NCBI GenBank assembly: GCA_900142905.1
Contig: FSRV01000002.1
Location: 4,092,001 to 4,156,000, forward strand
DNA length: 64,000 nucleotides
Origin: Burkholderia sp. GAS332
GTDB lineage: Bacteria; Pseudomonadota; Gammaproteobacteria; Burkholderiales; Burkholderiaceae
Reading direction: 5' to 3'
Every line of letters begins with the position of its first letter. The first letter of the stretch is position 1. The position numbers were made by a program, and so were the translations under genes. This document shows, piece after piece, positions 53,279 through 62,848 of this stretch. Below the pieces are notes generated by a model that was not told where the DNA came from, ran no database searches, and saw only the letters and a list, made by a program, of their open reading frames with translations.

Positions 53279-53545
53279 CCTTAAACCAAAACGTGCGTGC
53301 GCTGGGAGTCGCCCTTTCGACAGGAGAGGCAGATGGACGTGCTCGAGACGAACCCGCACGATGACAGCGTCTCTCAGTCAATTGGTGCGGTATCGATCGG
53401 AATCGGGCCTCGACCGTATTACTAGTGTCAGCATTCATGAACGTCGGCTTTGGAGCGCTGCGCTGGATTCGGTCGCGCCCGCGCAGCGATTTGATGCCAG
53501 TCGGCATTCAAAAGCATTGCGGGCGCGACATAGCATTGACTCGGT
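53279..53545. other. Stretch without a gene
   Basis: No continuation of the MFS gene is found here. The breakpoint after GGVLIHLFDSGG lies at its left end. Confidence 0.4.
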
Positions 53546-55213
53546 TTAGCTCGGTTCAGAGGCTGCGCCTCCACCGCCCAGCAAAACCTCCGTCACGTCC
53601 TCGGAAAACCGTTTGGGCTGACCTTCGATGAGTAGTCGTTCCGGGTTTGACGGATCCCGCTCCACCTTGGGAAGTCCGTGAGCCACGAGCGCGCGAGCAC
53701 AACCGATCCAGTCGGGGTTCACTGGCCCTGTTGGCTCGTTGACAGAGGCCCAGGACAGCGTGCCGAGCACATCGTCTCCGAAGCCTTGCGTCTCACGCCA
53801 GCTAGCACCGCGAGAGAGCAGAAAAGCCGTCAGATCCGCGTCGCCACGAAAGACAGCGTGGTTCAGCGCTGTCGCGTCCCAGTCACCTCCACGCGCGGCG
53901 ACGGGCCAGCCGAGTTCGACCATGACCTTGACCGCCGCGCTGGATCCCCATGCCGCGGCGTCGGGCAGGAGCCGAATCCGGTCCTCCGGCAATGAGCGGG
54001 GCAACTCAGGATGCCGCGCCTGAATGCGGCGGGCCTCGACCGCGTCAGCGTGGGCACAGGCCGCCACGAAGTCATCATCCGCGGTGAGGTGCTCCTCTGC
54101 CCCGTAGGCACGCAAGAGCGCCACGACTTCCGTTAGACCGACCTGCGTCGCCAGCCGCCAGGCACTGATGCCGGCGGCCGTCCGCGCCTTGGGATCGGCA
54201 CCGGCCGCAAGCAGTGCGGCAATATGGCCGGACGATCTGCGCACAGCGATCGCACGCAGAAGCGGGGGCCCCCAGATTTTCGTGGGTCCTTCTCCGGCCG
54301 GTTCGTTCGCATCGCCGCCATGAGCCAGCAGCAACTCGAGCGCGGCCGGGTCCGGCATGTCAAGCGCTCGCCGTAACGCGTTCGTTCCGGCCACGCGCGC
54401 GCCGTACCGGAGCAGCAGGCGCGTGCAGTCCGGGTTTTCCAGCGAGTGATAGAGCGATTCACCGTCATTGGGATCGGCGCCAGCCTTCAGAAGCATCTCA
54501 GTGAGAGACGGATCGCGGACTACGCCAGCCGCACCGTAAAGGGCAGACAGTGGACCCGTCTCGTCGGGGCTTGCCAGTGAAGCCGGTGGAAACCGGTTAC
54601 CGATACGCTGGTTGGGACTGGCCCCGGCCTGCAGAAGATGCTGCGCGCACTCCCGTAGCCGCGCAGTGAACTCCGGAAGTAGTCCCAGGTGCGAGTGTGT
54701 CACTGCGACTAGCGGCGGGAGGTTCAGCGGTCCTCCCGCACGGTTCGTCCAATCCGGATCGGCTGTGATTGTCCGAGCCACCACCTCGAGATGTCCCGCT
54801 GCGCAGGCGACGTAAGGGTCGGTTGCGAGAAGGTCGGGGTGTTGGTGCAGGAGCTGAACTGCGACGCGTGGCCGTGCCGCGTCATAGGTGCCGGTGACGT
54901 CTCCGCCATAGGCGAGGCCAAGCCAGCGGCGTATCAGAACCGCCTGTTCGTGATGAGCGAAGGCGCTTGTTTCGACATACAGATCGAGATCGGCCCAGGA
55001 AGAAAAGCCATACTCGCGCGCGATGCAGGACTGCGCATCGTGCAGACGAAGTTGAAGCGCAGTCACTTCACTATCCGTGCGGTGCGCGGCGGCGGGAAGA
55101 TGATGGACGAAGCGAGCGATCGCTGTTGCGTTGCCGTTGCGGTAGAGGCGCAACAGCTCTTTCGCTTGCTTCTTCAAATGGTCAAGATTGGCCTTGGGAG
55201 GCAGCTTCTTCAT
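53546..55213 (-). CDS. Ankyrin repeat protein
   Basis: The 555-residue protein has several ankyrin-type helix pairs with signature AGADPN: LLKAGADPNDGESLYHSLEN, LLLAHGGDANEPAGEGPTKI and LLAAGADPKARTAAGISAWR. Ankyrin proteins bind other proteins. The first 100 residues are a helical domain (KANLDHLKKQAKELLRLYRN) that resembles short proteins found in soil bacteria. No signal peptide or membrane span is visible. Confidence 0.85.
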   Translation of the reverse strand: MKKLPPKANLDHLKKQAKELLRLYRNGNATAIARFVHHLPAAAHRTDSEVTALQLRLHDAQSCIAREYGFSSWADLDLYVETSAFAHHEQAVLIRRWLGLAYGGDVTGTYDAARPRVAVQLLHQHPDLLATDPYVACAAGHLEVVARTITADPDWTNRAGGPLNLPPLVAVTHSHLGLLPEFTARLRECAQHLLQAGASPNQRIGNRFPPASLASPDETGPLSALYGAAGVVRDPSLTEMLLKAGADPNDGESLYHSLENPDCTRLLLRYGARVAGTNALRRALDMPDPAALELLLAHGGDANEPAGEGPTKIWGPPLLRAIAVRRSSGHIAALLAAGADPKARTAAGISAWRLATQVGLTEVVALLRAYGAEEHLTADDDFVAACAHADAVEARRIQARHPELPRSLPEDRIRLLPDAAAWGSSAAVKVMVELGWPVAARGGDWDATALNHAVFRGDADLTAFLLSRGASWRETQGFGDDVLGTLSWASVNEPTGPVNPDWIGCARALVAHGLPKVERDPSNPERLLIEGQPKRFSEDVTEVLLGGGGAASEPS

Positions 55214-55762
55214 GGCGGATCCTCGTGCATTTGATGGCCGAAGGTCCGCAATACCGCCAGCACAAAGGATGGTGAGATAGATGATGCGCTGCTACAGGTG
55301 GGTTCAACCCTTTCCGCGGACCCGGAAGCGGCCTGCACCGCTAATCCGGATGCTATGCGATGGCATGCAACGCCGTCAACCCGGTTGCGATCATATTGGA
55401 GCGGGTACGGGTGATCGCTTGGGACGGATGCCGGCCAATTCGAGTCCTTCAATACCCGCGGGTGAATCGTTCACAATCTGCGCCAACGGTGATGCGGTCC
55501 CCGTCCATGCCATGTTGGCGCGAATAGCGCACAATGATTAAACCCACGAGTGCCTGCACCGCAGGTGTGAAGGTGCGCATCACTCGCCAGCGTATGGTCG
55601 GAAAAGTCGCCCGACACAGTGGCGCGGACATAACAGCCGGAGTAACGCCCGGCCACCCGTGGCATTCCACGCTATGAGCAATGGGAACCGAGCGGTCATT
55701 GCTCGCGGCCGCCGGGCTCGCAGGCAGACGTTCGATACGTGCTCTCGGCCCTCTTGAGACCA
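55214..55762. other. Stretch without a recognised gene
   Basis: Several short frames appear on both strands but none has a protein-like composition or a ribosome site. No repeat is recognised. Confidence 0.35.
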
Positions 55763-56662
55763 CTATGCATGGCGTGAGAAACGATGCCCCAGTTCGCGCA
55801 ACCACGTCAGAAAGGTATTGATGGCGGGATCCTCAAGGCGTGCATGGTGGACGTAGCTGCAGTAGCGCCATGCCGGCAAGGCCGGGCCGTCGAACGGAAA
55901 CACGAGACGGCCCTCCTCGACATCGAGCGCGACAAGCGCGGTCGGGCCCATTGCAATACCCAAGCCATCAATGGCGGCCTGCAGGGTCAAATAAAAGTGA
56001 TCGAGTTGCTGAGAATTGCGTGCGGCAAGCCGAGGGTTACCACACGCCGCAAGCCATTCGGCCCAAAGGCCGGGATAGGTCGCCGTGTGCAGCAGGGTGT
56101 GATGCGCCAAGTCTGAGACATGGTGTATCGGATGAGCTTCCAACACCTTGGGCGAGCACACCGGTAGTCGGACTTCCGACAAAAATTCGTTGACGACATA
56201 CCCCGCCGGTTTCTGCTCGCTACCGCGAATCGCCACATCGCATTCGTCGCGTAGCCTTTCGATCGGTTCATCCGAAGTCGTCAGTCGGATTTCCACCGCC
56301 GGATTGGTCAGTTGGAAGTTGGAAAGCTGCGGTAATAGCCATCGCAACGCGAAAGTAGTCGGCGCATTGACCCTGATGATCTGCTGTCGCGTGACCCGGA
56401 GCTGTTCATCGGTGGCCAGCGCGATGCGGTCGAGCGCCGCCGATATCTCCGACAAGTAAGCGCGCCCCGGCGCGGTCAGTACGACCCTTCGGCCGCGGCG
56501 TTCAAACAGGTTGTGTCCGAGCCACGCCTCCAGTTGTCCCACTTGCCGGCTAACGGCCCCGTGCGTGACGCACAGCTCGTCGGCTGCGGCTGAAAAGCTC
56601 TCGAGCCTGGCGGCGGCTTCGAATGTGCGCACTGCGTTCAACGGTGGCAGACGACGTGGCAT
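55763..56662 (-). CDS. LysR family regulator, GcvA-like
   Basis: The 299-residue protein has the start RRLPPLNAVRTFEAAARLES, recognition helix ELCVTHGAVSRQVGQLEAWL, and an effector domain closely similar in style to the LysR at 15303. I chose ATG 56662. It is divergent from purA, with 144 bp between, and two direct repeats in the spacer could be its binding sites. Confidence 0.85.
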   Translation of the reverse strand: MPRRLPPLNAVRTFEAAARLESFSAAADELCVTHGAVSRQVGQLEAWLGHNLFERRGRRVVLTAPGRAYLSEISAALDRIALATDEQLRVTRQQIIRVNAPTTFALRWLLPQLSNFQLTNPAVEIRLTTSDEPIERLRDECDVAIRGSEQKPAGYVVNEFLSEVRLPVCSPKVLEAHPIHHVSDLAHHTLLHTATYPGLWAEWLAACGNPRLAARNSQQLDHFYLTLQAAIDGLGIAMGPTALVALDVEEGRLVFPFDGPALPAWRYCSYVHHARLEDPAINTFLTWLRELGHRFSRHA

Positions 56663-56682
56663 GCGGCGAATCTCTATGTGAG

Positions 56683-56724
56683 TTTTCCTGACAATTAAGA
56701 TGAGTTTATATCGATTTTCGTGAC
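56683..56724. promoter_or_regulatory. Direct repeats in the LysR-purA spacer
   Basis: TTTTCCTGAC (56683-56692) and TTTTCGTGAC (56715-56724) differ at one position and are spaced 32 bp start to start, about three DNA turns. They are candidate LysR contact sites. Confidence 0.35.
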
Positions 56725-56806
56725 GGCTGTAGTCCAATATATTGCGCTGGTGGGCAGCAGATCGGGTTCTGGATCTGTTCGATTAAGTCACCAGGAAGAC
56801 TACCGT

Positions 56807-58111
56807 ATGTCGAATGTTGTTGTGGTTGGTGCGCAGTGGGGCGATGAGGGAAAAGGCCGGATTGTGGATTGGCTTGCCGAGAAGGCGGACATCGTTGCCC
56901 GCTACAACGGTGGCCACAACGCCGGTCACACGCTGGTGGTGAATGGTCAGACCTACAAACTGGCGCTGCTGCCCAGCGGTATCGTGCGCGGCAAGCTGGG
57001 TCTGATCGGCAACGGCGTTGCGCTTGACCCCGAGGCGCTGCTTGTGGAGATTGACCGTATGGCCGCGCTGGGCATCCGCGTCACGCCCGAGGTGCTGCAG
57101 ATCGCCGAGACGGCTACGCTTGTCCTGCCGGTCCATCGCGCGATCGACGCCGCCCAGGAACGCTTGCGCGCCAAGCCGATCGGCACCACGTTACGCGGTA
57201 TCGGCCCGGCATACGAAGACAAGGTTGGGCGTCGAGGCTTGCGCGTCTGCGACCTGGCTGAACCGGAACTGCTCGCTCAAAAGCTCGATGGTCTGCTTGA
57301 GCACCATAACGCGTGGTTCCGAGGCCTCGGTCTGGAACCTTTCCAGCGAGACCAGGTGTTGAGTGGCCTGCTTGCCACGGCGCCAAGAATCCTACCGTTC
57401 ATGGGGCGCGTCTGGGAACAGCTCGACAAGGCCCATTCATCGGGCAAGCGCACGGTTTTCGAAGGCTCGCAAGCCGTGATGCTTGACGTGGACTGGGGTA
57501 GCTATCCCTATGTGACGTCGTCGAGCACCATCGCCGCTGGCGCGGCCAGTGGCACCGGCATCGCCCCCTCGCACCTGGGGCAGGTGCTTGGCGTCAGCAA
57601 GGTCTATGCAACGCGTGTTGGCGAAGGCCCTTTCACGTCCGAAGTGGAGGGAACACTCGGTGACGTGCTCAGGCAGCGCGGCGGCGAGTATGGCGTCAAT
57701 ACCGGCCGCCCGCGTCGTTGCGGTTGGCTGGACACTGTGCAACTGCGCCAGAGCAGCAAGGTAGCCGGCATCAACCTGCTAGCGCTGACCAAACTGGATG
57801 TGCTCGATGGTTTCGATTCAGTCTACGTGTGCGTAGGCTACGAGCTTGATGGGAAGCGCATCGACTACATGCCGTCCACCAACGCCGAGCAGCAACGGCT
57901 GCGGCCGGTTCTCAAGCGCTTTGATGGTTGGGACGGTTCGACCCGGGGTATTCGGTCTTATGGCGACCTGCCCCGCCAGGCCGCGGCGCTGATTGAAGCG
58001 ATTCAGCAGGAAGTCGGCATTCCGGTGTCAATGGTGACCACGGGCCCTGAACGTGATGACGCGATTGTCTTGCGATCTCCATTCGCGGAAGCGGACGGCA
58101 TGGCAATCTAA
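56807..58111 (+). CDS. purA: Adenylosuccinate synthetase
   Basis: The 434-residue protein has the PurA signatures: [10 protein letters not shown] with the catalytic Asp, and GGHNAGHT with the catalytic His. [20 protein letters not shown] is followed by [18 protein letters not shown]. It makes adenylosuccinate from IMP, aspartate and GTP in AMP synthesis. I chose ATG 56807, because the upstream extension is not conserved. PurA in Burkholderiaceae normally sits with hisZ or hfl genes; here it faces a LysR, so this may be a second, inducible copy. Confidence 0.9.
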   Translation: MSNVVVVGAQWGDEGKGRIVDWLAEKADIVARYNGGHNAGHTLVVNGQTYKLALLPSGIVRGKLGLIGNGVALDPEALLVEIDRMAALGIRVTPEVLQIAETATLVLPVHRAIDAAQERLRAKPIGTTLRGIGPAYEDKVGRRGLRVCDLAEPELLAQKLDGLLEHHNAWFRGLGLEPFQRDQVLSGLLATAPRILPFMGRVWEQLDKAHSSGKRTVFEGSQAVMLDVDWGSYPYVTSSSTIAAGAASGTGIAPSHLGQVLGVSKVYATRVGEGPFTSEVEGTLGDVLRQRGGEYGVNTGRPRRCGWLDTVQLRQSSKVAGINLLALTKLDVLDGFDSVYVCVGYELDGKRIDYMPSTNAEQQRLRPVLKRFDGWDGSTRGIRSYGDLPRQAAALIEAIQQEVGIPVSMVTTGPERDDAIVLRSPFAEADGMAI

Positions 58112-58147
58112 TTGAACCGTTACTGAGCACTCCGACTGACCCTTGTG

Positions 58148-58186
58148 GGCCGCACTGAGCCGGTTGTCGTCGGGTTCAGTGCGGCC
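58148..58186 (+). repeat. Dispersed GGCCGCACTGA hairpin repeat after purA
   Basis: GGCCGCACTGA and TCAGTGCGGCC form an 11-bp stem enclosing GCCGGTTGTCGTCGGGT. This is the longest copy of the hairpin family in the window, 36 bp after the purA stop, and may also serve as its terminator. Confidence 0.6.
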
Positions 58187-58302
58187 GGCACAAGTCTGTT
58201 GTCCGTCGCCAGGCGCCGCGAGTACTCGCGACTACCTGACAAACGTGCGCCCAGCAGGGTAGACCACAATGTCGAACGGCTGGCCCGTAGCGCCAGCGGT
58301 GG

Positions 58303-58437
58303 CTATTTTGCGTCCTCAGCCGTGTTATGGATGGCCTGGCCGCCCTTCGAAATGTCTTCGCCCGCACCCGCAACGGTGTTGCAGGCCGCGATGAGTGCAG
58401 TACAAGCGATCAGAAACAGAGTGATGAGTCGCGTCAT
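58303..58437 (-). CDS. Entericidin A/B family lipoprotein (44 aa)
   Basis: A short gene encodes MTRLITLFLIACTALIAAC followed by NTVAGAGEDISKGGQAIHNT. The lipobox LIAAC gives a lipid-anchored mature peptide, and AGAGEDISKGG is the entericidin signature. AAGGAG lies eight bases before the ATG. Entericidins are small membrane-associated lipoproteins with antidote/toxin-like pairs in enteric bacteria, although in Burkholderiaceae only single copies are common. Confidence 0.85.
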   Translation of the reverse strand: MTRLITLFLIACTALIAACNTVAGAGEDISKGGQAIHNTAEDAK

Positions 58438-58772
58438 GTTGTTCTCCTTCCACAGAGTTTGGGCGGCGGCAGGCGGTTGCTAGCCGGAACACGTATGGGC
58501 GTCGTGCACCTATCCGGGCTAGCGCGGACCCTCCGCATGAGTCAAATCGTAGGCGAGACGTCAAGCCAACAGCGGCGTCGAATCCACGCCCGCGTCGCAA
58601 TCCCGCCTGTCCTTCCGTAGTAGCTAATTCGATCCCCCCATGATCGACTGCCGATAGCAGAATGGTGATTATCAAGTATGGCGACGGAATCTAAGATGTC
58701 TCCATGGTTCGGGTCCAGCACGAATCGTTCCCACTACCGTGCCGTTGGCACACCAGATCAAGGAGCATCGCA
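58438..58772. other. Spacer without a gene
   Basis: It holds the divergent upstream regions of the entericidin and hydrolase genes. AAGGAG at 58760 belongs to the hydrolase start. Confidence 0.4.
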
Positions 58773-59966
58773 ATGGATATCCGTACGAGAGGCGCGAGGA
58801 TTAACGTCAGGGAGCAGGGGGACGGCAAACTGGCTCTCGTGTTTCTTCACTACTGGGGCGGATCGTCCCGTACATGGGACGGTGTTGTCGACGAGCTAGC
58901 GAGCCAATACCGGACCATTGCCACCGACCACCGTGGATGGGGTGATTCGGAAGCGCCCACGCACGGCTACACGATGGCTGATCTGGCGAACGATGCACAG
59001 GATGTCATCGCGGCACTAAATCTGCGGCGCTACGTTCTGGTCGGTCACTCAATGGGCGGGAAAGTCGCGCAATTGCTTGCGTCGCGACGACCTGATGGAC
59101 TGGAGGGCGTCGTGCTGGTCGCGCCGTCACCGCCTTCGCCGATGGTCCTTCCGGACGAGCAGCGCGCAGCGATGGCCGCGGCCTACGATTCGCGTGAATC
59201 GATCAGCTGGGTGCTCGACAACGTGCTCACCGCGAACCGGCTCGCGCCCGCCTATCGCGAGCAGGTCATCGTCGACAGTCTGCGCGGCGCGCCGCAAGCC
59301 AAGGCCGCGTGGACTAATGCCGGCATGCTTGAAGACATCACGGGCGACGTCGTCTCCATCAATGTACCCGTCATGGTGATCGCAGGCGAACTGGACCAGG
59401 TCGATCGTGTAGAAACCTTGCAGAAGGAACTGCTGCACCGGATCGCAGGTGCGCGCCTGCATGTATTGCCGGGCACCGGACACCTTTCTCCACTTGAGGC
59501 TCCCTTCGCCCTCGCGACGGTTATCCGCCAGTTCGTTGGCGAACTGGAATCACGCACTACTACCAGTACGCCCAACACACCGGAGCAGGTTCCGGCCGCC
59601 TTCGATGTCGCATTCAACGCGGGCGATATCGACAACCTGCTCGGCTTGTTCACCGATAACGCAACGATGCGGATGGCGGACGATGAGAACGTGGCAAGCG
59701 GTCTTGAGGCGCTGCGTCGTCAGTTCACGGAACTCTTGAAGGCAGGGCCACACATCCGCAACCATGTGCGGCTTTCGCTCGTCAGTGGCGACATCGCGCT
59801 GGTACTGGTCGACTGGACGGTGGCCGTAACGCTGCCGGACGGCCAACGCGCCAATCAATCCGGCACCGCTACGCAAGTCATGATGCGTGGCGACGATGGG
59901 GGATGGAAGCTACGGATCTCCAACCCACTCGGAACCAGCCTGGCTGCCGAGTATACCGCCGCGTAG
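58773..59966 (+). CDS. Alpha/beta hydrolase fused to a SnoaL-like domain
   Basis: The 397-residue protein joins two folds. Residues 1-265 are an alpha/beta hydrolase: HYWGGSSRTWDGV, the nucleophile elbow GHSMGG, a catalytic Asp in AGELDQVD, and His in GTGHLSP. Residues about 275-395 look like a SnoaL/DUF4440 domain: VAFNAGDIDNLLGLFTDNAT followed by TQVMMRGDDGGWKLRI. I chose ATG 58773 with AAGGAG upstream. The fusion is unusual and suggests that the second domain binds or processes a product of the first. It is convergent with a LysR gene. Confidence 0.85.
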   Translation: MDIRTRGARINVREQGDGKLALVFLHYWGGSSRTWDGVVDELASQYRTIATDHRGWGDSEAPTHGYTMADLANDAQDVIAALNLRRYVLVGHSMGGKVAQLLASRRPDGLEGVVLVAPSPPSPMVLPDEQRAAMAAAYDSRESISWVLDNVLTANRLAPAYREQVIVDSLRGAPQAKAAWTNAGMLEDITGDVVSINVPVMVIAGELDQVDRVETLQKELLHRIAGARLHVLPGTGHLSPLEAPFALATVIRQFVGELESRTTTSTPNTPEQVPAAFDVAFNAGDIDNLLGLFTDNATMRMADDENVASGLEALRRQFTELLKAGPHIRNHVRLSLVSGDIALVLVDWTVAVTLPDGQRANQSGTATQVMMRGDDGGWKLRISNPLGTSLAAEYTAA

Positions 59967-59993
59967 TATCCACTCGCGTTGCCGTCCCGGCGT

Positions 59994-60962
59994 CTATGAG
60001 CCCGCACGTTTAGGGCCGCCGTGGGATCGACGCACGCGCACAGTGCGTGGTGGCGTGACGTGATCCCACGGTGGCTCGTCGCCAAATGCAGCGACCAGAT
60101 AATCGAGCAAGTGGCGCACTTTGAGAGGCATATGACGCGCGCTCGGATAGACCGCCTGGATCGTCAGTTCCGACGTGTGGTACTCCGGCAGCAGCGCGAC
60201 GAGTTTTCCACGCGCGATCTGCTCGCCGAACACGAACGTCGGCCCATACACGATGCCGGCTCCGGCGAGCGCCGCTGCAAGCAGCATCTGGGTATTGTTG
60301 GCTGCCATCCGGCATGGACCACTGATCACGTGCGCACGAAGTTTCGCGTCGACCAGCGTCCAGTCTCCAACGGAGACGGCTTCGCTAAACGTGAGCCGCG
60401 GTGCCTGCCGCAGGTCGTCCGGGCCGCGCGGCGTTCCGTGACGCTTGAGGTAGTCCGGGGACGCACAGATGACCATTCGACACGGTGCGAGCCGGCGTGC
60501 GACCAAGCCTGAATCGGGTAATCGCCCGATTCGTACCGCAAGGTCTACACCGGCTTCGAGTAGGTCGACATAGCGGTCGCTCAGCGACACTTCAATATTG
60601 ACGTGGGGGTGTTCTTCCAGATATTTCGCGAGGACTTCACCGAGATGCATCGCCCCGAAGGTGACGGGTGCGGCAATTCGCAACACGCCACGGGCGGTTC
60701 CGTGAGCATCGCTCGCCTCGCGATTTGCCTCGCCGTAGGCTTCGAGAATCCGTTTGCATCGCTCGTAATAGACCTGACCCACATCAGTCAGGCTGAGACG
60801 GCGCGTGGTGCGCTGGAGCAGCCTCGCGTTCAGCTCGGCTTCGATCGCGCTGACGTACTTGCCGGCCATCGCAGCGGATAATCCGAAGCGCCGCGCCGCG
60901 GCGGCGAAACTGCCTTCATCGACTGCAGCGACGAATACTCCCATGCCGGTTAAGCGGTCCAT
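59994..60962 (-). CDS. LysR family regulator
   Basis: The 322-residue protein starts MDRLTGMGVFVAAVDEGSFA and has the recognition segment RFGLSAAMAGKYVSAIEAEL, then a full effector domain. The C-terminus is a short basic tail. It is convergent with the hydrolase-SnoaL gene. A SnoaL-like gene lies beyond its promoter region at 61316-61765 on the same strand. Confidence 0.85.
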   Translation of the reverse strand: MDRLTGMGVFVAAVDEGSFAAAARRFGLSAAMAGKYVSAIEAELNARLLQRTTRRLSLTDVGQVYYERCKRILEAYGEANREASDAHGTARGVLRIAAPVTFGAMHLGEVLAKYLEEHPHVNIEVSLSDRYVDLLEAGVDLAVRIGRLPDSGLVARRLAPCRMVICASPDYLKRHGTPRGPDDLRQAPRLTFSEAVSVGDWTLVDAKLRAHVISGPCRMAANNTQMLLAAALAGAGIVYGPTFVFGEQIARGKLVALLPEYHTSELTIQAVYPSARHMPLKVRHLLDYLVAAFGDEPPWDHVTPPRTVRVRRSHGGPKRAGS

Positions 60963-61315
60963 TCGTTCCTCGATTCGATCGCTGGATTATCGGATAGATC
61001 AGCGTGGCCAACAACTATCGACGGAACGGGACACCGATAAAGTTCGGCAAGCAAAACGTTTGTGAACGTCTCCTGCCTGTCGTCTTGCTGATCACAACCT
61101 TCCAATCTGCAGCCATTGCACCGAAGGGTGTTCACCCGGCACAGTCTCCGGAAAGACCGAATACGCCAGTCTCAGACCGCGTGCCACACGGGAGCGAAGG
61201 CGGTCTGCCGCTCGGCCGCGTCGAGCTCAAAAAAATGAGCCAGGGTGTGTCCGGCCAGTGTTAGCGTTAGAGGTACGCGGCGTCGCCGAAAGATATCGAC
61301 GCGCCGCGCGTTCAC
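60963..61315. other. Stretch without a gene
   Basis: Frames here do not look like proteins. It contains the LysR promoter region on the left and the downstream region of the SnoaL-like gene on the right. Confidence 0.35.
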
Positions 61316-61765
61316 TTATGCTGCCTTGAGCAGTCCGAGTTGCTGCAGAGCAGTTACGCCGTCGTCCAGTCCGATTTCTTCAACGATCTTGCCGTCCTTA
61401 AGGCGGAGCACCGTCGTGCCGGTGAAACGCATTGTCCGGCCGGTCGCAGCCGGCAACGAGCCGATGAGGAAATCGTTGAATGCCGGGCCGGTATGCGTGC
61501 CGCCACCTTCCCAACGGCCGACTACATAGTCCCCTTCTGCGATTAGATCAGCGGCGCCCCAGAAGTTGAGGTCCGGGAATGCTTCGCGGAAACCGGTCAT
61601 GAATGCCTTGATGTCCTCGCGGCCTCGACGCGGTTCGTGCAACGAATAGCGCAGAAGCATGTCGGGAGCAGCAAGCTCGTCGACGATGTCGAGGTTGCAT
61701 GTTTTGCCCCAGAAATCGGTGAACCAGCGGCCTACGATTGCCTTGTTGTCATCTTCTTTGGACAT
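61316..61765 (-). CDS. SnoaL-like polyketide cyclase family protein
   Basis: The 149-residue protein has the SnoaL fold: IVGRWFTDFWGKTCNLDIVD, then HEPRRGREDIKAFMTGFREA FPDLNFW, and the FTGTTVLRLKDGKIVEEIG strand. I chose ATG 61765, which follows GAGGAATTC, over the longer frame to 61840. The family contains enzymes and binding proteins. No partner is fixed by the neighbourhood, although a LysR gene lies downstream. Confidence 0.85.
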   Translation of the reverse strand: MSKEDDNKAIVGRWFTDFWGKTCNLDIVDELAAPDMLLRYSLHEPRRGREDIKAFMTGFREAFPDLNFWGAADLIAEGDYVVGRWEGGGTHTGPAFNDFLIGSLPAATGRTMRFTGTTVLRLKDGKIVEEIGLDDGVTALQQLGLLKAA

Positions 61766-61844
61766 GATGAATTCCTCATTGATGGTGTTTGAAGAAGAGA
61801 AGCACGATCGCCTCTCTCTGCTTGAACAATAGCGACGCAAGTCG

Positions 61845-62094
61845 TCAGCAGCCCCCCGTTTCTTGCTGCAACACTCGAAGAACCGCCATGTGGTTTTTGG
61901 TGACGAGGGGTACTATGGCTTGCCGTTCGTAGCCAGCCGCGCCAGCGGCTTTGGCAAAGCGAATGCTGATCGACAGCGCGCCATAACAGGTAAGGCTCAC
62001 CACGCGACGTCACAAATACTTCGTCTAGATGCCATGTAATGTCGAACTTGCGACGCGCAGCCTCGACGTGATGCGCGAAGCTCGCGCCAATCAA
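61845..62094 (-). pseudogene. Remnant of an IS6-type DDE transposase
   Basis: The minus strand gives WHLDEVFVTSRGEPYLLWRA VDQHS, the conserved start of the DDE catalytic domain of IS6/IS26-type transposases (first catalytic Asp in DEVF). After that the frame jumps, and a stretch like LRVLQQETG closes it. The other catalytic residues are lost, so the copy is dead. Confidence 0.65.
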
Positions 62095-62119
62095 GTTGTG
62101 ATATCGTTTTCAAAATCCC

Positions 62120-62848
62120 ATGAATATCCACGCGCTTCCCGAAAGCTCGCCTCGATCGAGCTGGCTACCGGCCGGCACGCTTCTGCTCGTCGGTGCGTTG
62201 ATTGCGTCGAAGGCGGGTTTTGATATTGTCTTCAATGCGATTACCGGCGGTGTGCCGTGGATTCGCGTCGTGCTGTTTCTTGCACTGGCCACCACAGGGG
62301 TTTTTTGCGCGCAGCGCACCGGCCTTCGACTGGCTGCCCATGATCTTGGTCATCCTATTGCAGTCGCTTTTGGTATCGGACTGCTCGTCGCGCTTTACGT
62401 CGCGACCGTCGACCTCATCGTATTCCGGCATTTGCTGCCGCCAAGTTACGTTGCTTATTTTTCCGGGCATCCCCTTTCAGAACGCATGCTTTACTTCATG
62501 CTGCGCGCGTTCAACGAGAACATTCTTTACCGACTTTTTTTCATGTCGGCCGTGCTGTGGGGCATGGGCCTTGTTTGGCGGAATTCACAAGGACATATTC
62601 CAAAGGCCGCTTACTGGATCGCCATTATTCTCGCCCAGGCTATTCCAATGCTGCTGAATGAAGCACCGTTTTATCCGCCGCACTTAACGCCAATTTTTCT
62701 GCTCTATGTCCTTGTGCGATTTATCCTGGCGGGCATTCTTTGGGGTTTTCTCTACTGGCGATATGGCTTTGTAACGGCAGAAATGGCCCACGTTAGCACG
62801 CATATTTTTCTGCAGCCGATCATGGGGTATGTGTTGGGCGCAGGTTAA
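62120..62848 (+). CDS. CPBP-like intramembrane protein
   Basis: The 242-residue protein has six to seven membrane helices. FNENILYRLFFM resembles motif 1 of CPBP/CAAX-type intramembrane proteases, with Asn-Glu in place of the usual Glu-Glu, followed by xxxR. A late helix EMAHVSTHIF resembles the family's His motifs. It could be an inactive or divergent protease, or a membrane protein that only resembles it. Confidence 0.55.
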   Translation: MNIHALPESSPRSSWLPAGTLLLVGALIASKAGFDIVFNAITGGVPWIRVVLFLALATTGVFCAQRTGLRLAAHDLGHPIAVAFGIGLLVALYVATVDLIVFRHLLPPSYVAYFSGHPLSERMLYFMLRAFNENILYRLFFMSAVLWGMGLVWRNSQGHIPKAAYWIAIILAQAIPMLLNEAPFYPPHLTPIFLLYVLVRFILAGILWGFLYWRYGFVTAEMAHVSTHIFLQPIMGYVLGAG

